From positions 1 through 64,000 of the forward strand of contig SUVO01000005.1 in NCBI GenBank assembly GCA_015061955.1: 64,000 bases of DNA. Reading direction: 5' to 3'. The stretch is from Verrucomicrobiaceae bacterium. GTDB lineage: Bacteria; Verrucomicrobiota; Verrucomicrobiia; Opitutales; Intestinicryptomonadaceae. Within the stretch, counting starts at the first letter, position 1, and the number at the start of each line of letters is the position of its first letter. The translations under genes were made by a program, and so were the position numbers. The notes under the pieces were generated by a model. That model did no database searches, was not told the DNA's origin, and was given only the letters and a program-made list of their open reading frames with translations. Below are positions 36,767 to 46,800 of the stretch, piece after piece.

Positions 36767-37240
36767 TTATCTGCGAAAATTTGAAAGCGTTCTGTTAGCC
36801 TCGCGCATAGCTTCTTTTTTCTTTATATCTTGGCGTTTATCATAAAGTTTCTTACCAGTACAAATAGCAATAAGAACCTTTACCAAACCATTTTTAAGAT
36901 ACATTTTTAATGGGATTATTGAAGTTCCACCAGAATCGGTAGCCGATTTAAGCTTTAATAATTCCCTCTTATGCAATAATAATTTACGCACTCTCGATGG
37001 GTTATGATTATTTATGTTACCAAAATCATACTCGGTTATATGCGATTGATACATAAAAGCTTCGAGATTTTCAATGCGAACAAACGCATCGTTTATCTGG
37101 GCTTTACCTGCTCTAAAACTTTTTACTTCAGTACCCGACAACACAATACCAGCCTCAAAAGATTCGCCCACAAAGTATTCGTGCGATGCTTTGCGGTTTC
37201 TAACTTCTGTTATTCGTGCTGTTTGGTTTTTCTTTCCCAT
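36767..37240 (-). CDS. smpB: SsrA-binding protein SmpB
   Basis: 157 residues, typical size. Family motifs: NRKASHEYFVGESFEAGIVL-type start (NRKASHEY), GTEVKSFR, the ARRKL-like HKRELLKL, PLKMYLKNGLVKVLIA (segment LKNGLVKV) and KKLYDKRQDIKKKEA at the C-terminal helix. It delivers tmRNA to stalled ribosomes for trans-translation. No ssrA gene was found in the window. Adjacent to trmL and rpoZ. Confidence 0.95.
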   Translation of the reverse strand: MGKKNQTARITEVRNRKASHEYFVGESFEAGIVLSGTEVKSFRAGKAQINDAFVRIENLEAFMYQSHITEYDFGNINNHNPSRVRKLLLHKRELLKLKSATDSGGTSIIPLKMYLKNGLVKVLIAICTGKKLYDKRQDIKKKEAMREANRTLSNFRR

Positions 37241-37301
37241 AACAAAAAAAGCCGTGCGCAGATAAATATCGGTAGCACGGCAATTAAAATTTAACTAAAC
37301 C

Positions 37302-37517
37302 TTACTCCTCAGATTTAGGGCTCTTATAAAGCTCGTAAGAGATATTACCTCTTATTACTTCTAAGAGAGCTATATCTTCAAGCTCAAGCTTTTCGAGCGA
37401 AGACACAGTTGGCTTTTTGCCGTCTTTAAGCTGTTTTACACGCTTAGAAACAACATTAATAAGAATGTGAGGGTCTGATATTTTTTGTTGTGCTTGTTTT
37501 AAATAATCTTCTCTCAA
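37302..37517 (-). CDS. rpoZ: RNA polymerase omega subunit
   Basis: 71 residues. The segment ILINVVSKRVKQLKDG and EDIALLEVIRGNISYEL match the conserved core of omega (helix with VSKRVKQL, then IALLEV). Omega assists beta-prime folding and assembly of RNA polymerase. It lies between the LptC/OstA-like gene and smpB, all minus strand. The short, divergent sequence makes this slightly less certain than its neighbours. Confidence 0.75.
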   Translation of the reverse strand: MREDYLKQAQQKISDPHILINVVSKRVKQLKDGKKPTVSSLEKLELEDIALLEVIRGNISYELYKSPKSEE

Positions 37518-37579
37518 GGTATCCTCCTTGTTTTAAAATTGACTTACTACTATACACATACCGAAGTGCAATGCAATAT

Positions 37580-39847
37580 TTATTTACGATTTTTAATACT
37601 GAATTGTGGTAAAACTATTTTTGGACGAGCATTTTCCACATCAGAGAACTCATCTGGAGCTTCTTGAGTGTCGCCTTGAATACTTACAATTTTCGTACCT
37701 CTATTATAAATAATCTTAGCCCCAGCAGCTCTAGTATTATCTTCTCTATTAAATACAACAGGATTTTCCGAAAGTACTGCAACTTCGTCTTTTGTATAAA
37801 TTTTAACTTTACCACAAGTAATTTCTTTCAAATCTTGTTGCATTTGAACATTTCCCGACAACGTAATTTCGGCAATTTCACGACGTTTAACTCTATTTGG
37901 TTGCGATATTAACACTTCTATTTTATCGCAAGAACCTTGAGCATCGGTAGAAGTCAATTTCACATTGCCTTCAAAGAAATATTTTTCAGTGTCGTTTAAC
38001 GATGTCAACCATTGTCTATCGCTAACAATAACAGTCATCTTTGAATGTTTAGGTGTCGAACGTGTAGAAGAATCGTCAAAGCCCATATTTTTCATAGGTG
38101 GCAACATAATTTTAGGGCGAACATTTGGTTTTTTATCCCATACCAAAAGTTCAACAAATTTATGTGGCACCTTCTTCTGTGCATCGGTTTGCGAATTATC
38201 TACTCGTGGATAAATAACAGCCGACTCTGCCATAGCAGTATATTCGTTTTGGACAACCTTTACATTATCAAATGCTTCAATCTTAACAATTTCCGACGAT
38301 TTACCTTTTTTAGCAACACAAAAAACAATCATCTGCTGACAACTTGCTGTTGCTGATTTTGAATTTATAGAAACGTCATTATTAAACGTAAATCTTCCAG
38401 AATTATCCTCGCGAACAAAATCAATAGAACGTGATTTTATAATTGCATTACCACCTAAAGATTTCTTTTTATTTTTAACAGTAGTAGTCTTTTTTATAGA
38501 GCTTTGCAAATCAGTTGCAGAAGAAGCAGTTTCTTCAGGAATAGTTAACACCACAAAATCATTCTTTTTGGCACTTGCATTACCCCGATTTTCTTTTTGA
38601 TAGAGTGTTAAAATTTCAGAATTCAAAGTTGTACCATCTTTCGAATTTACCAACTTCACATTACCACGCAACTGTGTTTTTTCTTCACTTGGGATAATAT
38701 CCATAACCCATGAGCGTGCTGTTCCGTTTTCATTTTTTAACAAAACGCCACCCATACATTTTATTATTTTAATCTCTGGTTTTTCTGCTTCTACATTTTT
38801 TACAAAAACCTCTATTTTGCTACATTCTGCCGAAAAATCATCACCTTTTACATTAACATTTCCATTAAAGAGTACTTTATTTTGATTTTGTTCATTACTC
38901 ATCAAAATTTCGTTAGAAGTAATTTCTATTTTTTGAGATTTCCCGTCTTTATCGGTGTGGAAGAAAATGGCTTTTGCCCTAATATCGTTTGTTGACGTTG
39001 TTTTTATAGAGCTTGTTTCCTTTATAAAAAATATTTTATGTCCCGATAATTTAGCTTTTGACGATATATCTACAATTTCAGGTTTTCCACTTAAAACAGC
39101 TTCGTCTTCGCGAGGCAAAATAATTGCGTGGTCGGCCTTAGCCATTCTGTTATCGCGAACTAACACAACGCCACCTTTGGCATCTATCAAAGAAATATCG
39201 CCTTCAGATTTCTGTCCTTGCGAATCTCCCGTTATTGCAGTTAGTGTGTTGCAATCTACTTTTAGATTTTCAGAACGCACCTTTGCATTACCAACAACAT
39301 AAAATTTATTTTCTTTAGAACTGTTTTCTAATCTGGCAGAATCACCTGTTATAGACGTTTTTTGGGCAGTAAACGAAACTCCATTACTTTTTGTTTTTTT
39401 ACTAGAACGTTCTTTTGACGGTGTAAAGTTTACGACAACATCGTTATAAATATCTACAATACTTTTATCGCCATTCCACTGCCATTTTTTGCCCGACAAA
39501 TCAAATTCATCGCCCTTAACAAACAAGCGATTATCACTTACAACTACTTTTGTAGTAATATTAACTTGTGCGCTTGCGCTCGATATTTCTACGCGGACTT
39601 TATTTGTTGATTTATCGAATAAAATAAGCTTCATATCCGACACATCAATTTTTTCTTCTCCCAAAAATTTTGCTTTTTTGCCGAAAAGCTCCCATTGTTT
39701 GTTTCCTGTTTTTTCATCAAAACGAGGAAGCTCAAAATTGGTAACTTCACCTGGCAACATAGTCATTTTTGAATCGGCATTTAATGTCGATACTAATGCG
39801 AGCAATGTAATTGCTGTTGACAGGAAAATCTTTAATTTAAAAATCAT
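37580..39847 (-). CDS. LptC/OstA (LptA)-repeat periplasmic protein
   Basis: 755 residues with a signal peptide (ends STLNA, residue 24). The first ~120 residues look LptC-like (FDEKTGNKQWELFGKKA, then VSSASAQ-like ISSASAQVN). The rest contains at least four OstA/LptA-type beta-jelly-roll units, recognisable by recurring FNGNVNVKGD, FEGNVKLTS and LSGNVQM phrases followed by metal- or base-like EAVLS/EVAVLS turns. LptA proteins bridge lipopolysaccharide through the periplasm; single-unit LptA is only ~180 residues, so this is an unusually long, perhaps self-contained bridge. It sits between the MBL-fold gene and rpoZ in a housekeeping run. Confidence 0.75.
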   Translation of the reverse strand: MIFKLKIFLSTAITLLALVSTLNADSKMTMLPGEVTNFELPRFDEKTGNKQWELFGKKAKFLGEEKIDVSDMKLILFDKSTNKVRVEISSASAQVNITTKVVVSDNRLFVKGDEFDLSGKKWQWNGDKSIVDIYNDVVVNFTPSKERSSKKTKSNGVSFTAQKTSITGDSARLENSSKENKFYVVGNAKVRSENLKVDCNTLTAITGDSQGQKSEGDISLIDAKGGVVLVRDNRMAKADHAIILPREDEAVLSGKPEIVDISSKAKLSGHKIFFIKETSSIKTTSTNDIRAKAIFFHTDKDGKSQKIEITSNEILMSNEQNQNKVLFNGNVNVKGDDFSAECSKIEVFVKNVEAEKPEIKIIKCMGGVLLKNENGTARSWVMDIIPSEEKTQLRGNVKLVNSKDGTTLNSEILTLYQKENRGNASAKKNDFVVLTIPEETASSATDLQSSIKKTTTVKNKKKSLGGNAIIKSRSIDFVREDNSGRFTFNNDVSINSKSATASCQQMIVFCVAKKGKSSEIVKIEAFDNVKVVQNEYTAMAESAVIYPRVDNSQTDAQKKVPHKFVELLVWDKKPNVRPKIMLPPMKNMGFDDSSTRSTPKHSKMTVIVSDRQWLTSLNDTEKYFFEGNVKLTSTDAQGSCDKIEVLISQPNRVKRREIAEITLSGNVQMQQDLKEITCGKVKIYTKDEVAVLSENPVVFNREDNTRAAGAKIIYNRGTKIVSIQGDTQEAPDEFSDVENARPKIVLPQFSIKNRK

Positions 39848-39910
39848 AAGATAAATATTCTACAAAATTTATGAATTGTCGAGCATTTGATACAGACATC
39901 TTAAAATTAC

Positions 39911-40687
39911 TTATAGTTCCACAATTAAACCATCGTAAGCTATATGACAATTTTTTGGCAGAGAACGTGTCCAAGTATCGTAATCAATCTCACTTGTAGT
40001 ATGGGTAAAATAAGCTTTTTTAGGTTGTAATCTACGCACCGTTTCCAACGCCACCTGTGTACACATATGAGACGAATGTGGACGCACGCGAAGAAAATCA
40101 AGAATCAATACATCAGCATTCATTGCAAGTTCGGCAGCCTTACCTACAACTTCGTGGCAATCGGTATAATAAACCAACTTTTTACCCCCCGATTTAAACA
40201 CTAAGCCCAAAGTATTTACATTTCCATGAGGCAGTTCCACCGATTCTATTGTTAAATCGTCGCTAACCTGCATAAATTCGGGCATAAGTTTTGTTCTAAA
40301 ACAAGGGTACCCCATTTGAGTAGGTTTTTCGCCCATAGCATACGGGAATATAGCAGCCACACGTTCTATTCCATACTTGTTAGAATATACAGGCATTACG
40401 TTGTTGGGCATTCTATCGCAAAATCTACGCAAATCGTCCATACCTACAATATGATCACTATGGCCATGTGTCAGAATAAACAAATCAATCCAATCTATTT
40501 TATTTTGCAGACATTGCAATCTAAATTCAGGCCCTGCATCTACTTGAATATGAAATCCATCGGCTTCAACATGAACACTTGAACGCGTACGCCAATTTTT
40601 AGGATTCGACAAATCAAGAGTAGCATTGTTATGTGCAATAACTGGTACTCCCTGCGATGTTCCTGTTCCTAAAAACGTAAGTTTCAT
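39911..40687 (-). CDS. MBL-fold metal-dependent hydrolase (PhnP/RNase Z-like)
   Basis: 258 residues, cytoplasmic. It begins MKLTFLGTGTSQGVP, the glycine-rich entry typical of PhnP-type MBL proteins. The dinuclear metal site is THGHSDHIVGMDDLRRF (HxHxDH, about 74-79), with later ligands YTDCHE and FTHT. Members are phosphodiesterases; E. coli PhnP acts on cyclic phosphoribose. There is no phn operon here, so a general cyclic-phosphate or nucleotide role is possible. It starts 9 bp after the stop of sufS. Confidence 0.88.
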   Translation of the reverse strand: MKLTFLGTGTSQGVPVIAHNNATLDLSNPKNWRTRSSVHVEADGFHIQVDAGPEFRLQCLQNKIDWIDLFILTHGHSDHIVGMDDLRRFCDRMPNNVMPVYSNKYGIERVAAIFPYAMGEKPTQMGYPCFRTKLMPEFMQVSDDLTIESVELPHGNVNTLGLVFKSGGKKLVYYTDCHEVVGKAAELAMNADVLILDFLRVRPHSSHMCTQVALETVRRLQPKKAYFTHTTSEIDYDTWTRSLPKNCHIAYDGLIVEL

Positions 40688-40696
40688 AAAATAAAA

Positions 40697-41920
40697 TTAT
40701 CGAAGAATATTTAAAATACGTTTTAGCGATTTTACAAAAAACTCTACTTCTTCTATAGTATTATAAAATGCCAACGATGCCCTACAAGTACCCGAAACAC
40801 CAAGCGTATTCATAAGAGGTTCAGCACAATGATGTCCCGTACGCGTTGCAATACCATAATTATTAAGCATTACAGAAATATCGTTTGGATGAACACCATC
40901 GACAGCAAACGAAACCACCGACACCTTGTTTTTTGATGTTCCAAAAATTCGCAATCCTTCAATTTCTGAAAGTTGAGAACTTAACAAAGCCAACAATTCT
41001 TGCTCGTGTTTTTCAACAGCTTCAATATCTAAGCTCATCAAATACTTACATGCTTGGGCAAAAACAATATTACTTTCAATATTTGGCGTTCCGGCCTCAA
41101 AACGTTCAGGAGCCGAACGAAAACTAGTACCAGCCCACGCAACATTTTCAATCATATCGCCACCAAACTTCCATGGGCGCATAGAGTTTAGAATTTCGCG
41201 TTTAGCATACAACACACCACTACCAGTAGGTGCAAAACATTTGTGCGACGACAACGAAACAAAATCGTAAAGTTCGCTACTTAAATCTTCAAGCATATGA
41301 GGCGAGGACTGTGCCGCGTCGATAGAAACTTTAGCGCCAACACTCTTTGCTTGCTTTGCAATACTTTCAATATCGTTGATTGTACCCAGTACATTTGACG
41401 CATGTGCAACCGAAACAATCTTAGTTTTTTCGGATAGCTTAGTGGAAAAATCGTCTATATCTAACTCTCCAGAAGGAGTAATTTTTATAGCGCGTACAAC
41501 TGCACCAGTCTGCTTAGCAATAAACTGCCATGGAACAATATTTGCATGATGCTCCATTTCTGAAAGCAAAATTTCATCACCAGCCTTAAGATTATCAGCG
41601 CCCCAACATTGTGCAACAATATTTAATGCTTCTGTTGCTCCCGATGTAAAAACAGCCTCGTATTCATCAGATGCTTTCACAAAGTTTTTCAATACCTGAC
41701 GTGCATTTTCATATGCAGTTGTGGTTCTATCGCTAAGCTCGTATACGCCTCTATGTATATTTGCGTTATCTTCAGAATAAAATTTTACAATAGCATCGAT
41801 AACGCACTGAGGTTTTTGAGCAGTTGCGGCATTGTCGAAATATACAAGGGGTTTTCCCGATTTTGTAGTTTGTTTCAAAATTGGGAAATCGTTGCGAATA
41901 CTATCAACATCAAAATTCAT
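40697..41920 (-). CDS. sufS: Cysteine desulfurase SufS
   Basis: 407 residues, typical of class II desulfurases. PLP-lysine in SSHKCFAPTGSG (about 224-235), catalytic Cys in TGHHCAEPLM (about 363-372), and motifs YFDNAATAQKP and SEMEHHANIVPW. It removes sulfur from cysteine for Fe-S cluster assembly. No sufBCD, sufE or sufU gene is adjacent. It heads the minus-strand run that continues with the MBL-fold gene, LptC/OstA protein, rpoZ, smpB and trmL. Confidence 0.93.
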   Translation of the reverse strand: MNFDVDSIRNDFPILKQTTKSGKPLVYFDNAATAQKPQCVIDAIVKFYSEDNANIHRGVYELSDRTTTAYENARQVLKNFVKASDEYEAVFTSGATEALNIVAQCWGADNLKAGDEILLSEMEHHANIVPWQFIAKQTGAVVRAIKITPSGELDIDDFSTKLSEKTKIVSVAHASNVLGTINDIESIAKQAKSVGAKVSIDAAQSSPHMLEDLSSELYDFVSLSSHKCFAPTGSGVLYAKREILNSMRPWKFGGDMIENVAWAGTSFRSAPERFEAGTPNIESNIVFAQACKYLMSLDIEAVEKHEQELLALLSSQLSEIEGLRIFGTSKNKVSVVSFAVDGVHPNDISVMLNNYGIATRTGHHCAEPLMNTLGVSGTCRASLAFYNTIEEVEFFVKSLKRILNILR

Positions 41921-42050
41921 TATCGTTTCATACTGACGAGTTTGTTAGAATAGACAACAAAAAAGATTTAATATTCAAAAATGGAAATACATCTGATTAC
42001 AAAGATAATACCAACAACTACAACATCTTAAAGGCTTCACCTAAAAACAG

Positions 42051-42081
42051 ACAGTGCCCGATATAATTTCAATCGAGCACT
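42051..42081 (-). terminator. Probable terminator of the ruvB-opp operon
   Basis: On the minus strand an 11-bp stem with one G-U pair (cagtgctcgat / atcgggcactg), 9-nt loop and a T-rich tail. It is about 110 bp after the stop of the last operon gene. The gap also holds an A/T homopolymer pair (42156-42173). Confidence 0.6.
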
Positions 42082-42188
42082 GCTATCTATATATGATGGG
42101 GGAGGAAAATGTTTTATTATGTATTTATCATCGTATATTTATTTCAAAAATCAAGCTTTTTTTTAAAAAAAAATACATTTTTTTTAGA

Positions 42189-43409
42189 TTAGATTTTAAA
42201 ATTATATGTTTTATTTAGATATTCCGAACAAATATGAGCAGTTGTCCATGCAGAATGAAGGTTGTAGCCACCAGTAATTGCATCTATATTCAAACATTCT
42301 CCCAAAAAGAAAAGATTTTGTACTTTTCTACTTTGCATTGAAGAAAAATCTACATCTTTGCAATCAACACCACCACAAGTTACAAACTCGCCCTTACTTG
42401 GCGATTTTCCGATAATAGAACATTCAAAATTAGTTAAAATCTTTGTAATTTTTGCTTCGGTAGCTTTAGACAAATTTGCATAGGTTGTAGTATCGGCAAT
42501 TTCGCTTTTTTCTACAACGCTCTGCCAAAATGCCAAAGGTAATTCGAACGGACAAAAATTTTTGATTAATTTTTTAGGCTCTTTTTGTCGAGCAATTTTA
42601 AAAAATTCGGCAACTTTGTCTTCACGAATACTTACAAAATTTATATTTATTTTTGAATTATAATTCTTTGCGTAAAGTTCCTCTGCTGAAAATGCCGAAA
42701 ACTTCAGTGTTGCAGGCCCTGTTATACCAAAATGCGTAAGCAATAACGCACCACTTGCACTCACTTTTTTTCCATCAAAATCGGCTGATATAGTAGCACA
42801 CGGAATTGTTGTACCACTTTTCCAATCATCTAAATTAGCACAATCCAAACTCAATGCGTACAAAGATGGTATCTCGGGCAGAAAGCAATGTTCCAATTCT
42901 TGCAACTGATTTTTTAAAGCTTCGAACCATCTACCACCAACTGCAAAAATAACAACATCAAACTTTTTAGGAGACTCGTTTGCTGGTTGCAATTCAAATA
43001 TATCGCCATTCTTTTTTATAGATACTATTGGAGAATTGCACACAATTTTCTGACGTACGTTTTTCAACAGAGCATTTGCTATTGTTGTTGATTTATCGCT
43101 GACAGGAAAAACTCTACCCTCGTCTTCAACTTTTGTTTTAACGCCCCGATTTTCAAAAAAATCTATGATTGCTTTTGCAGAAAAACGCTTTAGAGGTTTT
43201 CGCAAATTTCCTGCACCACGAGGATAAAAATCTTTTGGAGGCAATGTATCGATATTCAAGTTAGTAAAGTTGCATCGTCCACCACCAGTCAACAAAAGTT
43301 TTTTCAATGGAGCAGATTGAGCTTCAAATATCGTTATATCGAAATGCTCATCTAAATTTGTTGCACAAAATATTCCCGATGCCCCAGCACCTACAATAGC
43401 AATCTTCAC
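42189..43409 (-). CDS. HI0933-family (YhiN-like) NAD(P)/FAD-dependent flavoprotein
   Basis: 406 residues from GTG 43409, chosen because AGGAG precedes it and the protein then begins directly with the dinucleotide motif VKIAIVGAGASG; the longer frame to 43499 would overlap oppC by 90 bp. Other family motifs: LTGGGRCNFTN (about 42-52), EGRVFP, HFGITGPATL and FFLGECLNIDAITGGYN-type ending (LGECLN and GGYN). The cellular role of this conserved family is not settled. The GTGA overlap with the oppC stop shows it is the last gene of the long operon. Confidence 0.85.
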   Translation of the reverse strand: MKIAIVGAGASGIFCATNLDEHFDITIFEAQSAPLKKLLLTGGGRCNFTNLNIDTLPPKDFYPRGAGNLRKPLKRFSAKAIIDFFENRGVKTKVEDEGRVFPVSDKSTTIANALLKNVRQKIVCNSPIVSIKKNGDIFELQPANESPKKFDVVIFAVGGRWFEALKNQLQELEHCFLPEIPSLYALSLDCANLDDWKSGTTIPCATISADFDGKKVSASGALLLTHFGITGPATLKFSAFSAEELYAKNYNSKININFVSIREDKVAEFFKIARQKEPKKLIKNFCPFELPLAFWQSVVEKSEIADTTTYANLSKATEAKITKILTNFECSIIGKSPSKGEFVTCGGVDCKDVDFSSMQSRKVQNLFFLGECLNIDAITGGYNLHSAWTTAHICSEYLNKTYNFKI

Positions 43410-44248
43410 GAGCGTCTCCTTTCCGACAACGCCTCGCCTACACGATTTAAACAAAACAAAGTTATACTGAAAAATAACGCTGGAAAAATCAATAACCACG
43501 ACGCATCTTCCATTATTTCAGCCCCGTCTTTTATTAGACTTCCCCAAGACGGCAACGGAGCTTGCACACCCAAACCCAAAAAGCTCAAGAATGCTTCGAG
43601 CATCATAACGCTTGGAATAGTCAGTGCGGCACAGGCAAAGATTGGTGAAAGCATATTTGGCAATAAATGCTTAAATAAAATACCCATTTTGCTCTGTCCG
43701 AGTGTAACCGACGCCTCTACAAATTGTCGAGATTTTATATCTAATGCCGAAGCTCTTGCAATACGAGCCATTGTCAACCATTCAACAGCTCCGATAGCTA
43801 CAAATATAAGCCACAATGAACGTCCGAATGCGACCATCAGCAATATTACAAAAATAGTAAATGGCAAAGTATAAACAATATCCACAATGCGCATCATAAT
43901 TGAATCGTACCTACCACCGAGCATTGCCGAAACCGTTCCATACGCAACCCCAATAACAATTGCTACAAACGTTGCAAGCAACCCCACTGCAAACGAAATT
44001 CTGCCACCATATAAAACTCGAGCAAAAACATCTCGCCCAAGCTGGTCGGTGCCGAATATATGTTCGCAACTTGGTGCCGATAATCCGAGCGACAAATCTT
44101 GTGTTTGATAATCGAATGGCGATATAAAATCGGCTCCGAAACACGCCAATGCAATTATTGAAACTATACATAAGCACACAAATGCAAATTTGTCGGTATA
44201 TATTTTTTGTGCAATATCTGCCCAAAACGATTTATTTTGCGATGTCAT
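43406..44248 (-). CDS. oppC: ABC peptide transporter permease, OppC-like
   Basis: 280 residues. N-terminal membrane segment (FVCLCIVSIIALACFGA), then the conserved HIFGTDQLGRDVFAR start of OppC/DppC, and further membrane helices with the EAA loop (RQFVEASVTLGQSKMGI). Inner-membrane half of the oligopeptide importer. Overlaps oppB by 4 bp (ATGA) and the next gene by 4 bp. Confidence 0.93.
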   Translation of the reverse strand: MTSQNKSFWADIAQKIYTDKFAFVCLCIVSIIALACFGADFISPFDYQTQDLSLGLSAPSCEHIFGTDQLGRDVFARVLYGGRISFAVGLLATFVAIVIGVAYGTVSAMLGGRYDSIMMRIVDIVYTLPFTIFVILLMVAFGRSLWLIFVAIGAVEWLTMARIARASALDIKSRQFVEASVTLGQSKMGILFKHLLPNMLSPIFACAALTIPSVMMLEAFLSFLGLGVQAPLPSWGSLIKDGAEIMEDASWLLIFPALFFSITLFCLNRVGEALSERRRS

Positions 44249-45168
44249 TTTTTTAACTCCTTTGCTATCTTTGGATTCAACAGAGCTAAAAGCACATCAG
44301 AAAACAAATTGAAAATTAAAATAAACCCTGCATACAACATTACACAACCTAAAATCATTGTATAATCGTTGTCTAAAGCACTCGAAACAAAAAACTTACC
44401 CAACCCTGGTATTTGAAAAATACTCTCTACTACAAACGACCCCGTAAGTAATCCTGCCGCAGCTGGTCCTAAATACGAAACTACTGGTTGCAACGCATTG
44501 CGTAAAATATGAACACAAAATATTTTACTTTCTGAAACACCTTTTGCGCGTGCAGTTTTTACATATCCTCTGTCTAATTCCTCAACAACTCCACTACGCG
44601 TCAGACGAGAAATCCACGCAATATAAAAGAACGATAGCGTTATAGCTGGCAAAACAATATCGCCTGAAATATTCCACCCCATAGTATTAAATATTTTCAG
44701 CTTTAACGAAAACAATAAAATCAAAACTGGTCCCAATACCATAGTTGGCAAACACACCCCCACTAAAGATAATGCCGAAAATGCTGTACCCAATGTTCCA
44801 CGTCGGAAGGCCGCCGATAAAACACCCAATATTATACCAAAAAGCAATGCAATACAAAGAGCCACACTACCAAGTTGAAGCGATACCATTGCCTTTTCAG
44901 CCAAAATCTCACTTACACTCCAGCCATTATATTTGTACGATGGGCCCAAATCGCCTTTGGCAAGATTTTTCAGGAAGTTGAAATATTGTTCATATAAAGG
45001 TTTATCTAAACCATAATAAGCATTCATAGCCGCAATAGTTTCGGCACTTGCCGGACGCTCACTGTCGAATGGTCCCCCTGGAACAAAGCGCACCATTGCC
45101 CACACAACAGTTATTATGAACAAAAATACAGGAACAGCCTCTAATAATCTCTTAAAAAAGTATTTCAT
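44245..45168 (-). CDS. oppB: ABC peptide transporter permease, OppB-like
   Basis: 307 residues. N-terminus MKYFFKRLLEAVPVFLFI and FVPGGPFD are OppB/DppB signatures. The EAA loop is YVKTARAKGVSESKIFCVHILRNA (recognised by ARAKGVSE and HILRNAL). Six membrane segments. Pairs with OppC in the inner membrane. Its ATG shares one base with the oppA stop codon. Confidence 0.93.
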   Translation of the reverse strand: MKYFFKRLLEAVPVFLFIITVVWAMVRFVPGGPFDSERPASAETIAAMNAYYGLDKPLYEQYFNFLKNLAKGDLGPSYKYNGWSVSEILAEKAMVSLQLGSVALCIALLFGIILGVLSAAFRRGTLGTAFSALSLVGVCLPTMVLGPVLILLFSLKLKIFNTMGWNISGDIVLPAITLSFFYIAWISRLTRSGVVEELDRGYVKTARAKGVSESKIFCVHILRNALQPVVSYLGPAAAGLLTGSFVVESIFQIPGLGKFFVSSALDNDYTMILGCVMLYAGFILIFNLFSDVLLALLNPKIAKELKK

Positions 45169-46796
45169 TATTTAGACACCTCCTCTTCTAAATAAACGCC
45201 TTTATAATCTCTGTAATCTAACAAATTACCATTCCAATTTTTTACAACTGGTAAAATTTGATATACTCTTGAATAGAAATACAGTGGAATTATAGGAGCC
45301 GAATCTATCAAAATTTCTTCAGCTTCTACTAAACATTGCAAGCGTTCCTTTTGCGATTTTGCACTTGCAGATTTTTTCATAAGAGCATCGTATTTCGAAT
45401 TTTTCCACGATGAATGATTCAACGCACTTAAGCTTGTAAACATATCTAAGAATGTTTCAGGTTCAGCAAAATCGCCAATCCAGCTTGCACGCACAACATC
45501 AAAATCCTTATTTTTGCGAGCCGACAAATAAGCTGGCCACGACAAATTATATAACTGGGCATTAACGCCCAAATGCGTTTTCCACATTTGTTGAATTGCT
45601 TCGGCTATTGGCTTGTGTTGTTCCGACACATTATAAGTAATTTTAATAACAGGAATACCCTTACCTTCTGGATACCCTGCTTCTGCCAACAATTTTTTAG
45701 CCAACACAATATTATTTTGCTTTAATATTTTATCCGATGTTCGCATACCACCACAACCATCGGGAACAAGACAATACGCTGGCACTTGTTTTGCTTTCAA
45801 GAAATTATCAATTATAGCTTGTCGATCTATTACAAGCGACAATGCTTTACGCACACGAACATCGTTGAAAGGTTTACGCATTGTATTAAAGGCGTAATAA
45901 TATGTACCAAGCCATTTATCACTGCGAAAGTTCTGAGGAGTTTTACTTATAATATTTGCAATTCTATGAGGACACACCGAATCTGTCATATGCAATTGAC
46001 CAGCTCTGAAAGCTCTATCCTCGGTATTGATATTTGAAATTGGAATAAAATCAATACCATTGAGTTTTATTGAATTACAATCTCTATAATATTTATTTCT
46101 GCGTACCGACACTACGCTATTTATACTCCATTTTGTCAGAACAAAAGCCCCGTTTGAAACTATATTTTCGGGTTTAGTCCAAACTGCATTGGGGAAATTA
46201 TCGGCACCAAACTTCTTGAGAGTTTTTTCGTGAAGTGGAAAGAACACATTATGATACAACAGCGACAAAAAATACGGACATTTATTTTCGAGTTCCACCT
46301 GCAACGTATAATCGTCAATCGCCTTAACACCCAACTTTGAAGAATCTTTTTCTTTTCCAGTTGCTATTGCCTTTGCATTTTTTATTACATACATCAACGA
46401 TGCATACTCGGCAGCAATAGTAGGTTTCAACGCTCTACGCCATGCAAAAACAAAATCGCCAGCAACAACATTCGAGCCATCTGACCACTTTGCTTTTTCA
46501 TCTAAGAAAAACGTATATGTTTTCGAGTCTTCAGATATTTTCCAACTTTTAGCAATTGCTGGTTCTACTTCTAAAGTTTTATCATTTGCCCGAACTAAGC
46601 CTTCAAAGAGTGCGCGTAAAATTTTACTTTCGCTCAAACCAGTAGATAACGCAGGATCCAAACTTTCTGGATCTGCCGAATTACCCATCAACAATATACC
46701 TTGTTTTGTTGCCAATTCAACCGGAGTAGATGATTGCGAGCATGCCGAAACCAGCACAAACAATACGCATATAAATATTCTGACAACCCAACTCAT
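45168..46796 (-). CDS. oppA: Peptide-binding lipoprotein, OppA-like (SBP family 5)
   Basis: About 542 residues from ATG 46796; that start gives a clean lipoprotein signal (FVLVSAC, Cys19), while ATG 46820 would add eight residues and overlap oppF. SBP_bac_5 motifs: MGNSADPESLDPALSTG, then ALFEGLV, KWSDGSNVVAGDFVFAWRRA (WSDG and FVFAWRR) and the later FNTMRKPFNDVRVRKALS (family RVRKALS). It binds peptides in the periplasm and hands them to OppBC. Between oppF and oppB. Confidence 0.92.
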   Translation of the reverse strand: MSWVVRIFICVLFVLVSACSQSSTPVELATKQGILLMGNSADPESLDPALSTGLSESKILRALFEGLVRANDKTLEVEPAIAKSWKISEDSKTYTFFLDEKAKWSDGSNVVAGDFVFAWRRALKPTIAAEYASLMYVIKNAKAIATGKEKDSSKLGVKAIDDYTLQVELENKCPYFLSLLYHNVFFPLHEKTLKKFGADNFPNAVWTKPENIVSNGAFVLTKWSINSVVSVRRNKYYRDCNSIKLNGIDFIPISNINTEDRAFRAGQLHMTDSVCPHRIANIISKTPQNFRSDKWLGTYYYAFNTMRKPFNDVRVRKALSLVIDRQAIIDNFLKAKQVPAYCLVPDGCGGMRTSDKILKQNNIVLAKKLLAEAGYPEGKGIPVIKITYNVSEQHKPIAEAIQQMWKTHLGVNAQLYNLSWPAYLSARKNKDFDVVRASWIGDFAEPETFLDMFTSLSALNHSSWKNSKYDALMKKSASAKSQKERLQCLVEAEEILIDSAPIIPLYFYSRVYQILPVVKNWNGNLLDYRDYKGVYLEEEVSK

Positions 46797-46800
46797 CTTG

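Noticed and set aside
42108-42220. Short hydrophobic frame after GGGGGAGG on the plus strand
   Set aside because: Runs through A/T homopolymers and into the 3' end of the flavoprotein gene on the other strand; no protein-like pattern.
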